From DALYLB01 sp046154695 (GTDB taxonomy: Bacteria; Acidobacteriota; Blastocatellia; RBC074): a DNA stretch of 13,143 nucleotides. Below, in pieces: positions 7,965 to 13,143 of this stretch (the first letter of the stretch is position 1; the number at the start of each line of letters is the position of its first letter). Made by a program: the position numbers and the translations under genes. Below the pieces are notes generated by a model, which saw only the letters and a program-made list of their open reading frames with translations, searched no databases and was not told the DNA's origin. The stretch spans positions 1 through 13,143 of the forward strand of contig JBJXFI010000040.1 of NCBI GenBank assembly GCA_046154695.1. The letters are read 5' to 3'.

Positions 7965-8453
7965 CTATTCCACCGGCGCCAGTTCCCGATATTTTCCGGC
8001 GAAATACGCCAGCGGCTCGCCCCCGAATACATCGAGATGCTCGACGCGGCCGAGAACGATGATGTGATCGCCTCCCGGCAGGATCTCGAATCGCGAGCAT
8101 TCAATGTGCGCGAGCGAGCCCGCGAGCAGCGGAGCCCCGGTCTTCCCCGTCGCGGTCTCCACCCCCTCGAACTTGTCCTCGATCTTGCTCGCGAAGCGCT
8201 GCGACACCGCCTGCTGGCCGGCCGACAGAAAATTGACCGCGAAAAACCCCGTCGAGGTGATCACCTCATAAAAGGACGAACTCCGGCCCACACAGACGAG
8301 AATCAGGGGAGGATCCAGCGAGACGGAAGAGAAGGCGCTCGCCGTCATCCCGCGCGGCTCGCCCTCCGCCGTCATGGCCGTGACCACGGTCACGCCCGAG
8401 GCGAAATGGCCCATCGCGCGCCGAAAAAGCTGTGAATCGATTGCGGTTGTCAT
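7965..8453 (-). CDS. Flavin reductase-like FMN-binding protein (HpaC/DIM6-NTAB family)
   Basis: A complete 162-aa cytoplasmic protein of the usual length for the family. Motifs: FASGVTVVTAM near the N-terminus (17-27), the FMN-binding stretch GMTASAFSSVSLDPPLILVC (35-54), FAVNFLSAGQ (71-80), GDHIIVLGRV (128-137) and the C-terminal PLAYFAGKYREL (147-158). Members reduce FMN or FAD with NAD(P)H, often to feed a two-component flavin monooxygenase; no monooxygenase gene is next to it here, so the partner is unknown. The start is supported by Shine-Dalgarno GGGAG (plus 8464-8468) with a 9-base spacer. It is divergent from the rhodanese lipoprotein gene across a 270-bp gap. On the minus strand of that gap an extended -10-like TGATATCTT (TATCTT at 8563-8568) has a CTGACG 18 bases upstream (8587-8592), a weak promoter candidate. 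Confidence 0.9.
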   Translation of the reverse strand: MTTAIDSQLFRRAMGHFASGVTVVTAMTAEGEPRGMTASAFSSVSLDPPLILVCVGRSSSFYEVITSTGFFAVNFLSAGQQAVSQRFASKIEDKFEGVETATGKTGAPLLAGSLAHIECSRFEILPGGDHIIVLGRVEHLDVFGGEPLAYFAGKYRELAPVE

Positions 8454-8677
8454 TCGTTCAATTCTCCCATTTCGTGGTGTTCTTTTTGGGGCCGCGAGGA
8501 TGCGAATCGAAGAGCCGGGGTGTCATGGAGTTTGCCCCCTTCTTCTTTCATCGACGGCGGGGAAGATATCACTTTTCGGAGGAATCCGTCAGGGAATTTG
8601 TGGATCGAGCCGCCGGATGCTGGCAGATTCGGGGCCGATTCGTGTAGACTGCCCCTCGGGCACTTCCACGACTGAGA

Positions 8678-8691
8678 CATTCCCGGGAATG
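8678..8691. promoter_or_regulatory. 14-bp perfect palindrome, candidate operator upstream of the rhodanese gene
   Basis: CATTCCCGGGAATG is a perfect palindrome with no spacer, ending 32 bases before the rhodanese start codon in the divergent intergenic region. Its place and dyad symmetry suit a dimeric repressor or activator site. Just upstream is a TAGACT (8645-8650), the same hexamer proposed as the -10 of the TIR-NACHT operon, and a short hairpin TGCCC-CTC-GGGCA (8650-8662). No regulator gene is adjacent, and binding is inference. The rest of the 8454-8723 gap shows nothing else I can name. Confidence 0.35.
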
Positions 8692-8723
8692 CGCTCCATT
8701 ATGAATTCAAGCGAGATGAACCT

Positions 8724-9227
8724 ATGAAAATGATCTCCATGCAGTTACGAAGCGCGCTGATGCTCGTGTTCGCGCTGGCTCTGATCGGGTGTTCGCGGTA
8801 TGCCGCGGTGACCAACCAGGCCGGCGCCGCCAACGGGGGCAGCGCCTCGGGCGAGAATGCGCATCCGGCGCAAAACCCTGAAGACAAAATGCTGCGCGTC
8901 AACGCGCAGGACGCAATCAAGGCGGCCGGTGAAGGCAAAGCCGTCATCATCGATGTTCGCGGCTCCGACAGCTACAAGCTGGCCCATATCAAGGACGCCC
9001 TCGATCACACTCTCTCGCGGGTCGAATCCGGCGATTACAAGGATCTGCCGAAAGACCGGCAGATCATCGCGTACTGCACCTGACCGGCCGAGCACACCAG
9101 CGCCCGTGCGGCGTACCTACTCGAAAAAGCCGGATTCAAGAACCCTGGGGCCCTGCTGGGCGGCATGCACGCCTGGGAGGCCGCCGGCGGCCCGATGTTC
9201 AAGGCTCCGCCCGACGCCGGCAAGTAA
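8724..9227 (+). CDS. Rhodanese-like lipoprotein with in-frame UGA (candidate selenoprotein)
   Basis: The reading frame runs 119 codons to a TGA at 9081-9083 and then continues in the same frame to TAA at 9225-9227, giving 167 residues if the TGA is read through. Residues 1-23 are a lipoprotein signal with lipobox LIGC (Cys23). The rhodanese domain spans ~57-160: VIIDVRGSDSY, AHIKDAL, IIAYCT, then the TGA, then PAEHTSARAAYLLEKAGF, ALLGGMHAWEAAGGPM. Cys118 is the catalytic Cys and the TGA is residue 120, giving CxU. From memory, many rhodanese homologues carry a CxC with the text YC-x-CP-x-E-x-TSAR here, so the TGA sits where a Cys is expected. This is the typical signature of selenocysteine. 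Both halves of the domain are well conserved, which argues against old decay. A point mutation or sequencing error (TGC or TGT to TGA) is the main alternative. Role: sulfur or selenium transfer, or redox, at the membrane face; partner unknown. Shine-Dalgarno is weak (GAGA, 8 bases upstream). Confidence 0.75.
9084..9133 (+). promoter_or_regulatory. SECIS-like hairpin directly after the in-frame UGA
   Basis: Immediately 3' of the TGA, CCGGC (9084-9088) pairs with GCCGG (9129-9133). CGAG (9089-9092) pairs with CTCG (9120-9123), leaving an AAAAA bulge at 9124-9128. An apical CGCC (9101-9104) pairs with GGCG (9110-9113) around the loop CGTGC (9105-9109). The apical loop starts 22 bases after the UGA and has G as its second base followed by U. 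Known bacterial SECIS elements place the loop about 16-37 bases after the UGA with a G near its start, so the geometry fits. The internal loop (9093-9099 / 9115-9119) is larger than in the E. coli fdhF element. In GC-rich DNA such pairing can arise by chance. Confidence 0.45.
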
Positions 9228-9252
9228 CCGTCGCGCAACCGCGAACGAAGAC

Positions 9253-9288
9253 GAGAAAGGCCCCACGGGTTTCCGCGGGGCCTTTCTC
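9253..9288 (+). terminator. Strong hairpin terminator after the rhodanese gene
   Basis: GAGAAAGGCCCC (9253-9264) is the exact reverse complement of GGGGCCTTTCTC (9277-9288). An inner CGG/CCG pair flanks a GTTT loop, with a single A/C mismatch between the two stems. It begins 25 bases after the TAA at 9225, which supports 9227 rather than 9083 as the true gene end. The stem is symmetrical, with T-rich flanks on the plus strand (CCTTTCTCTCT), and may work in both directions. Confidence 0.8.
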
Positions 9289-9321
9289 TCTGTGGAGGGA
9301 ATTAACCACGGGGAGGCAGAA

Positions 9322-9756
9322 GTGGCACGCGCCGCACAAAGTCTGGGAGATATCGTCGCCATCCAAGGCGCCGAGTTTTTTTCATTCCGCCCGCCGCGAG
9401 ATCCCCCGCCCCATCGCGATGACATGCCGCTCCGCGGGTCCATGACATGCCTCACAGCTCACGCCGGGCGAGAGATCATCCAGACGCAACTGCCCGGACT
9501 CCCGAACGCGGGCAATCTCCCCCGTCGTATGGCAGCCGAAACAACGCGTGGTCTCATCCACGCTCATTCGCCTGCCCGCGGCTTCCACCAGATCCGGCGG
9601 CGCTTCGGGCGAATGCCCAAGCGTGACATCCAGGCCATCGATCGCCAGATAACAACTTACCCGGCTTTCGTATCGCTCCTCCTGTCGGTGAATCCGGTAT
9701 TGATACCTCCCATTCTGATATTTCAAGTCGGGATGAGACGGAATCTGAGAATGAAT
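9322..9756 (-). pseudogene. Relic of a multihaem c-type cytochrome
   Basis: The minus strand encodes three haem-binding CxxCH motifs: CFGCH, CEACH in LSPGVSCEACHGP, and CGACH at 9322-9336. The context (SHPDLKYQNGRYQYRI, ESRVSCY, AAGRRMS, RCFGCHTTG) resembles periplasmic multihaem cytochromes with tetratricopeptide tails found in Acidobacteria. An in-frame TGA (9382-9384) separates the second and third haem motifs, and the frame beyond it is still cytochrome-like (ALDGDDISQTLCGACH). The join IHRQE-ERYESRV near 9680 looks like an internal deletion compared with the family as I remember it. Upstream of the SHPD segment there is no signal peptide, and after CGACH the sequence passes straight into intergenic text. 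It is therefore too short (family members are several hundred residues) and broken in at least two places. Flanking sequence on either side, 9289-9321 and 9757-9901, shows no gene; 9780-9806 has three imperfect 9-base repeats starting CCGT. Confidence 0.6.
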
Positions 9757-9901
9757 GCATTGGTTGATTCTGTTTTTTTCCGTTCTTTCCGTTTGTTCCG
9801 TAGTTCTCTTCCCCCTCTGTTGGGGGCTTACTTCCGAGGGGGCGCCACCGGGCCGACGAACACCTGCATTCATCCCAGCCGCAAACCGATTGCGCCTGTC
9901 A

Positions 9902-10924
9902 TTACGCCAGTGCGTCTTTGCAATACTGCACGCACTTCGCCAGTTCCTTCATCACATCCGAGCCTTCCGGCGTCGGATATTCCAATTCAATGCAAGCGGG
10001 GAAGGCGTACTTCTCTTTTTTCATCAACTGCAAAATCTCCTTGATCTGGGTATCGCCCTGTCCCCAGGGCATGTTCGGCCCTTGATCGATCTTGCGATCT
10101 TTCAGGTGCAGGTTGGTGATGCGGGCGTGATGTTTCCTGATGAACGCGGCGGGCGAGACATTGTTGCCGGCGGTGAAATGGCCGGCGTCAATGTTGCAGC
10201 CGTTCCAGGGCGAGTGCGCCATCGCCGTTTCCCAACTTGAAGGTTTGGCGAAGGCTTCATCACTGGTCATGTTTGAATGCCCGTGATAGCCGAGCATGAT
10301 TTTGTGTTTCGCGGCGAATTCTCCCAGCCGCCTGGTCTGGCTCAAGGGCGGCTCGCAGGTGATCGCTTTGCAACCGAGCGCCCTGGCGGCGTTGAAACAG
10401 TAATCAATCTCTTCGTCGGGCATGCCGGTGTTCAAGCCGAATTTGACGATTTGAATCGTCACGCCGGCGTCCTTGTATTGCTTCGCCAGCGCTTTGTATT
10501 TTTCCATCGGCGCGGACAAACGCCACTTGCGCAATTCTTCGCCGCGCGCCCGCATGGCGGCCTGCTGTTCGGGCGACATTGGCGGGCGGCCTCCACCTCC
10601 GGGAGGCGGACCGCCAGCGCCGGGCGGGCGGGCGGGGCCGCCACCCGGCGGCGGCCCGCCGGGGCCGCGTCCTTGCGCGGGCGCTCCGGCGTAGGCTTCG
10701 ATTGGCTCCGATTGCATTTCGACGACGTTGATGCCGAGTTGCACCAGGTATTTCAGCAAGTCATCGGCGCTCGAAGGCAGGCCGCGAAAGCTATACGGCG
10801 CGATGATGCCAATTTGCACACCGCCGAATTTTGAATTGGGTTTGGCGAACGGTGAAGCCGTCAGCCCCATTGCCGGAAGCCCCGTGAGCGCAAGTTTATT
10901 GAATTCACGTCTGGTCGTAATCAT
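9902..10924 (-). CDS. Tat-exported sugar phosphate isomerase/epimerase (xylose isomerase-like TIM barrel)
   Basis: A 340-aa protein starting at MITTRREFNKLALTGL, a Tat signal (TRREF, then a hydrophobic stretch with cleavage likely after ~27). The open frame runs 39 codons further upstream, but this ATG has an excellent Shine-Dalgarno GGGAGG (plus 10932-10937), so I use it. TIM-barrel motifs include FGGVQIGIIAPYSF (33-46), INVVEMQ (65-71), GYHGHSN (212-218), NIDAGHF (244-250), LHLKDRK (272-278) and CIELEY (311-316); the His/Asp/Glu residues in these segments are the usual metal ligands. Residues ~80-116 are a Gly/Pro/Arg-rich insert absent from the core fold. The gene follows the oxidoreductase by 23 bp in one operon. 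The family isomerises or epimerises sugars and often partners Gfo/Idh/MocA enzymes, including 3-keto-glycoside pathways; the exact substrate cannot be read from sequence. Confidence 0.87.
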   Translation of the reverse strand: MITTRREFNKLALTGLPAMGLTASPFAKPNSKFGGVQIGIIAPYSFRGLPSSADDLLKYLVQLGINVVEMQSEPIEAYAGAPAQGRGPGGPPPGGGPARPPGAGGPPPGGGGRPPMSPEQQAAMRARGEELRKWRLSAPMEKYKALAKQYKDAGVTIQIVKFGLNTGMPDEEIDYCFNAARALGCKAITCEPPLSQTRRLGEFAAKHKIMLGYHGHSNMTSDEAFAKPSSWETAMAHSPWNGCNIDAGHFTAGNNVSPAAFIRKHHARITNLHLKDRKIDQGPNMPWGQGDTQIKEILQLMKKEKYAFPACIELEYPTPEGSDVMKELAKCVQYCKDALA

Positions 10925-10947
10925 GAATGGTCCTCCCGCGATGACGG

Positions 10948-12558
10948 TTAGAGTTTGACTTCCCAGCCCTTGCGATAAAGCGGGCGCACCAGCTTGTTGG
11001 CTTCTTTGTTGTTGGTGATTTCGGCTTTGACATTGTCCCATAGCAGCTTGCCGTCAAAGCGCACGGCAATCGCGCCCAGCACCAGCCATTCGGTATAGGG
11101 CCCGGCGATGCTGAAATTGGAGCAAGCGGGGGCGCCGCCCTTGCACGCGCGAATCCAGTCGCGGACGTGCGCCGCGTGGTTGCTGCCCGTGCTGGCCCCG
11201 GGCGCGCGCGACAGGTATTCGGCCGGCAGTTGGTATTCCGCCCAGCGCTCGCCGGGCAGCAATCCGACGCCTTCGCCGCGACCGCTCGTGCCGAGGTAGC
11301 CCTTCGCGCCGACAAAGATGCTGTTGTACCCGATGCCTTGAGGCGGACGCGGCGGGCTGCCTGCGGGAGTCTCACCACCAGGCGCGCCTCCCGCGGGTCT
11401 GCCACCGCCTGCTGGACCAACCTGCGGGCCTTTGCCGGAAATCTTGCGCGCCTGTTCGACTGTCATGCCCTGCGGCAAATAGGCATCGCCACTCGCCGAG
11501 TGATACCAATAGACTGTGACGGGCGGCATGCTGCCACGCGCGGCGAATTCGTATTTGATCGTCAGTTCGTCGGGGAAGGTGAATGGCGGCAACATGTTTT
11601 TCCTGACGCACTCAACACTGACCAGGTATTTTGGATGCAACTGCAGCGCCCAATTCGCCGGGCCGAGAATATGCACGCCCCAATCGCCAATCAGTCCGCT
11701 GCCGAAATCGTAAAAGGCGCGCCAGTTGAAGGGCAGATAGAATCCGAAACTGTCGGCGCCCGGAAAACCCCCACCGCCGCGGCCCGCGGGGGCGCCGCCG
11801 GGAACCGGGCCTCCTCCTCCACCGCCCAGGCGAGGACGACGCGCATCACGCGCGGCGATGAAATCCTTGTACTCTTGATCGCCTGCCGTAAACGGACGCA
11901 TTGCCGCCGTGCCCAGCCACAAATCCCAATCAAGCGTATCAGGCACTGGCCCAGGCGCAGGCGTTTTGGTCATCTCCTGCGGCCAGCTTGCGCGCCCTGT
12001 CCAGGCGTGGACTTCCTGTACGTCGCCGATTTCGCCCGACCAGAAAATTTCGCAGGCCACGCGCGTGGCGTCATGCGAATAGCCCTGGTTGCCCATTTGC
12101 GTGGCGACTTTATATTTCTCGGCGGCTTGTGTCAGCAGCCGCGCTTCCCACGGCGTGCGCGTCAGCGGTTTCTCGACGTAAACGCTCTTGCCTGCCTGCA
12201 TACAGGCGAGCGCGGCGTAAGCGTGCATGTGATCGGGCGTGCCGATGACGACTGCGTCAATGTTCTTGCCCTCTTTGTCGAGCATCTGACGAAAGTCTTT
12301 GTACTTGGTCGCTTTCTCGAACGTCTTGAACCCCTGCTCGCCGCGCTTCCAATCCACGTCGGCCAGCGCAACGATGTTTTCGCCCTTGCATTGGCGCATG
12401 TCGCTGAGCGGCTGCCCGCCCGCGCCGATACCCGCGACGTTGAGTTTTTCGTTAGGCGATTGATAGCCCAATGCCTTGAGCGAGGCGAATGAAGGACTCG
12501 GCAACGCGCCCGTCAGCAGCGTGCCGAACATGAAGTAGCGTCGTGAAATGGGTGGCAT
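10948..12558 (-). CDS. Tat-exported Gfo/Idh/MocA family NAD(P)-dependent oxidoreductase
   Basis: A 536-aa protein with a Tat signal (ISRRYFMFGTLLTGALP, likely cleaved after SFA near 26). The Rossmann domain begins VAGIGAGGQP (41-50). It contains VALADVD (63-69), VVIGTPDHMHA (103-113) and the family EKP motif in YVEKPLTR (127-134). The C-terminal alpha/beta domain has GLIGDWGVHILGP (288-300) with the conserved His296. Reactions are hydride transfers on sugars or related substrates, in the periplasm given the Tat signal, probably with a tightly bound cofactor. It is longer than the usual ~430-480 aa of exported members because of two low-complexity Gly/Pro-rich inserts, ~244-268 and ~376-410. 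Start supported by AGGGA (plus 12567-12571) with an 8-base spacer. First gene of an operon with the TIM-barrel isomerase. Family call secure, substrate unknown. Confidence 0.92.
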   Translation of the reverse strand: MPPISRRYFMFGTLLTGALPSPSFASLKALGYQSPNEKLNVAGIGAGGQPLSDMRQCKGENIVALADVDWKRGEQGFKTFEKATKYKDFRQMLDKEGKNIDAVVIGTPDHMHAYAALACMQAGKSVYVEKPLTRTPWEARLLTQAAEKYKVATQMGNQGYSHDATRVACEIFWSGEIGDVQEVHAWTGRASWPQEMTKTPAPGPVPDTLDWDLWLGTAAMRPFTAGDQEYKDFIAARDARRPRLGGGGGGPVPGGAPAGRGGGGFPGADSFGFYLPFNWRAFYDFGSGLIGDWGVHILGPANWALQLHPKYLVSVECVRKNMLPPFTFPDELTIKYEFAARGSMPPVTVYWYHSASGDAYLPQGMTVEQARKISGKGPQVGPAGGGRPAGGAPGGETPAGSPPRPPQGIGYNSIFVGAKGYLGTSGRGEGVGLLPGERWAEYQLPAEYLSRAPGASTGSNHAAHVRDWIRACKGGAPACSNFSIAGPYTEWLVLGAIAVRFDGKLLWDNVKAEITNNKEANKLVRPLYRKGWEVKL

Positions 12559-12957
12559 GGCAATATTCCCTGGCTCAACAGCCGTTTCTGGGAGCTGAAT
12601 CAGACCCCAAAACCTTCGGACACGATAGATGAACCACAGGGGACGCGGGGAAGTAAAAACAATCTATTCCCTGTCTTCCAAGTGGCCCCGTGGTCTGGCG
12701 TTGAAGACATTCCAACTCGCATCTAATTGCGAGTAACAAGGTTTTTAAATTCAATGCCGAGGGCGGGACGGCAACGCTTGCTCTAATCCCTTCATTCTAT
12801 TGAAAACGCAAGACTTACGACCGTAATTTTCGCGGATTTCGCGGCCCGCGCCGACTGAAACAGGCACAAAACAGGCACAGAAGATCTACCACATGGCCGG
12901 CCAATTGTGCTACTCTCAAGCTGTCCATTCGATCACTGATCACCTACCAAACGCAAA
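12559..12957. other. Non-coding stretch upstream of the oxidoreductase operon
   Basis: No convincing gene on either strand. It holds: GAACCACAGGGGACGCGGGG at 12630-12649, a phrase recurring in variant form elsewhere in the window; a perfect 7-bp inverted repeat ACTCGCA-TCTAAT-TGCGAGT (12715-12734) followed by a short T-run on the plus strand; and a perfect tandem 11-bp duplication AAACAGGCACA (12858-12868 and 12869-12879). Promoters for the minus-strand operon and the plus-strand gene at 13075 should lie here, but I find no good -35/-10 pair. Confidence 0.5.
12858..12879. repeat. Tandem 11-bp direct duplication
   Basis: AAACAGGCACA occurs twice head to tail with no spacer. Two copies only; either a slippage product or a pair of binding sites on the same helix face (one helical turn apart). 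Nothing in the sequence distinguishes these. Confidence 0.8.
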
Positions 12958-13074
12958 CCCCGCGCGCCGCCTTGACCGGCGCTCGTCACGCGGGGGGCAC
13001 TTCAACGATTGCCAGTCGTTGAAGCAATCTCATTATTGCCGCATCAACGACTCCTTCACAAGGAGTTATCGCCA
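12958..13074 (+). promoter_or_regulatory. Structured 5' leader with mutually exclusive hairpins and hidden Shine-Dalgarno
   Basis: First, CCCCGC (12958-12963) pairs with GCGGGG (12990-12995) and encloses GCGCCG/CGGCGC (12964-12969/12977-12982). Then four segments follow. A, CTTCAACGA (13000-13008), pairs perfectly with TCGTTGAAG (13016-13024) in B. B as AGTCGTTGA (13014-13022) also pairs perfectly with C, TCAACGACT (13044-13052), closing over an inner CAAT/ATTG stem. The end of C, ACTCCTT (13050-13056), pairs perfectly with D, AAGGAGT (13060-13066), which contains the Shine-Dalgarno AAGGAG. A:B excludes B:C and leaves C free to cover the ribosome site; B:C would release it. This is the logic of a translational riboswitch, thermometer or protein-responsive leader. 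The pairings are read directly; switching and any ligand are inference. I do not recognise a known riboswitch class. Confidence 0.6.
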
Positions 13075-13143
13075 ATGCGCGACATGTTTTCCGTCTCGCG
13101 AGGTCTCGCGAACCCCGACCAGGACAAGGAAGAGGCCGAGAAG
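13075..13143 (+). CDS. Unidentified protein, N-terminal 23 residues (cut by window edge)
   Basis: An ATG at 13075 is preceded by AAGGAG with a 9-base spacer (13060-13065) and opens a frame to the edge of the window: MRDMFSVSRGLANPDQDKEE then AEK. The charged, hydrophilic start shows no signal peptide or membrane segment. The fragment is too short for me to assign a family. Its main interest is the structured leader in front of it, which can sequester its Shine-Dalgarno, implying translational control. It is divergent from the oxidoreductase operon, 516 bp away. Confidence 0.6.
   Translation, partial: MRDMFSVSRGLANPDQDKEEAEK

Noticed and set aside
7822..8100. 93-codon N-terminal extension of the TolB-like protein
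   Set aside because: Arg-rich, overlaps the flavin reductase gene, and buries a good signal peptide that starts at 7821.
9382..9384. Second in-frame TGA, in the cytochrome relic, as another selenocysteine codon
   Set aside because: No Cys-type active-site context, next to an A-run, and the gene has another lesion; simple decay explains it.
10925..11041. 39-codon N-terminal extension of the TIM-barrel protein
   Set aside because: Overlaps the oxidoreductase 3' end; the internal ATG has a strong Shine-Dalgarno and starts a Tat signal.
12715..12734. Hairpin ACTCGCA-TCTAAT-TGCGAGT with a downstream T-run as a terminator
   Set aside because: No plus-strand gene lies upstream to be terminated and the T-run is 8 bases away; kept only as an inverted repeat.
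12931..12944. GATCACTGATCACC as a paired operator
   Set aside because: Only a 6-7 base repeat; too short to claim.
1..13143. CRISPR array, tRNA or rRNA genes
   Set aside because: No regularly spaced repeats and no tRNA- or rRNA-like sequence noticed on either strand.

Overview
This is a GC-rich bacterial window with genes mostly on the minus strand. Tat-exported Gfo/Idh/MocA and xylose-isomerase-like proteins with Gly/Pro-rich inserts, a relic of a multihaem cytochrome, and recurring intergenic phrases built on AACCAC-G-rich text suggest a soil-type Acidobacteriota or a relative (Planctomycetota or Verrucomicrobiota are alternatives). This placement is inference from memory of such genomes; no rRNA or marker gene is present.

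Layout. (1) Positions 1-171 are the edge of an insertion sequence, with the start of an IS1380-like transposase on the minus strand. (2) Positions 172-6705 (minus) hold a two-gene STAND NTPase module. The first gene encodes a 1546-aa TIR / degenerate PD-(D/E)XK-like / NACHT / pentapeptide / 14xWD40 protein. Three bases after its stop comes a paralogous 629-aa NACHT protein without TIR or WD40. The module looks like an anti-phage NLR-like (bNACHT/Avs-type) system. The stop codon of the 629-aa gene lies in a TTAA at the IS border, so that gene may have been cut by the insertion. (3) Positions 6838-8453 (minus) encode an exported TolB-like propeller protein and a flavin reductase. (4) Positions 8724-9227 (plus) encode a rhodanese-like lipoprotein with an in-frame TGA two codons after the catalytic Cys. 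The reading frame keeps good rhodanese sequence after the TGA and a hairpin follows it, so this is a selenoprotein candidate. A strong terminator follows. (5) Positions 9322-9756 (minus) are a decayed multihaem cytochrome. (6) Positions 9902-12558 (minus) form a two-gene operon: a Tat-exported Gfo/Idh/MocA oxidoreductase, then a Tat-exported sugar-phosphate isomerase/epimerase-like TIM barrel. (7) Positions 12559-13074 are non-coding and end in a highly structured leader whose four segments can pair in alternative ways and can hide the Shine-Dalgarno of a plus-strand gene starting at 13075 and cut by the window edge.

The most unusual items are the tandem NACHT module with its possible IS truncation, the UGA-containing rhodanese, and the switch-like leader at the right end. 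The oxidoreductase/isomerase pair is probably an ordinary carbohydrate-degradation operon; the lipoprotein and flavin reductase are accessory genes of uncertain role.
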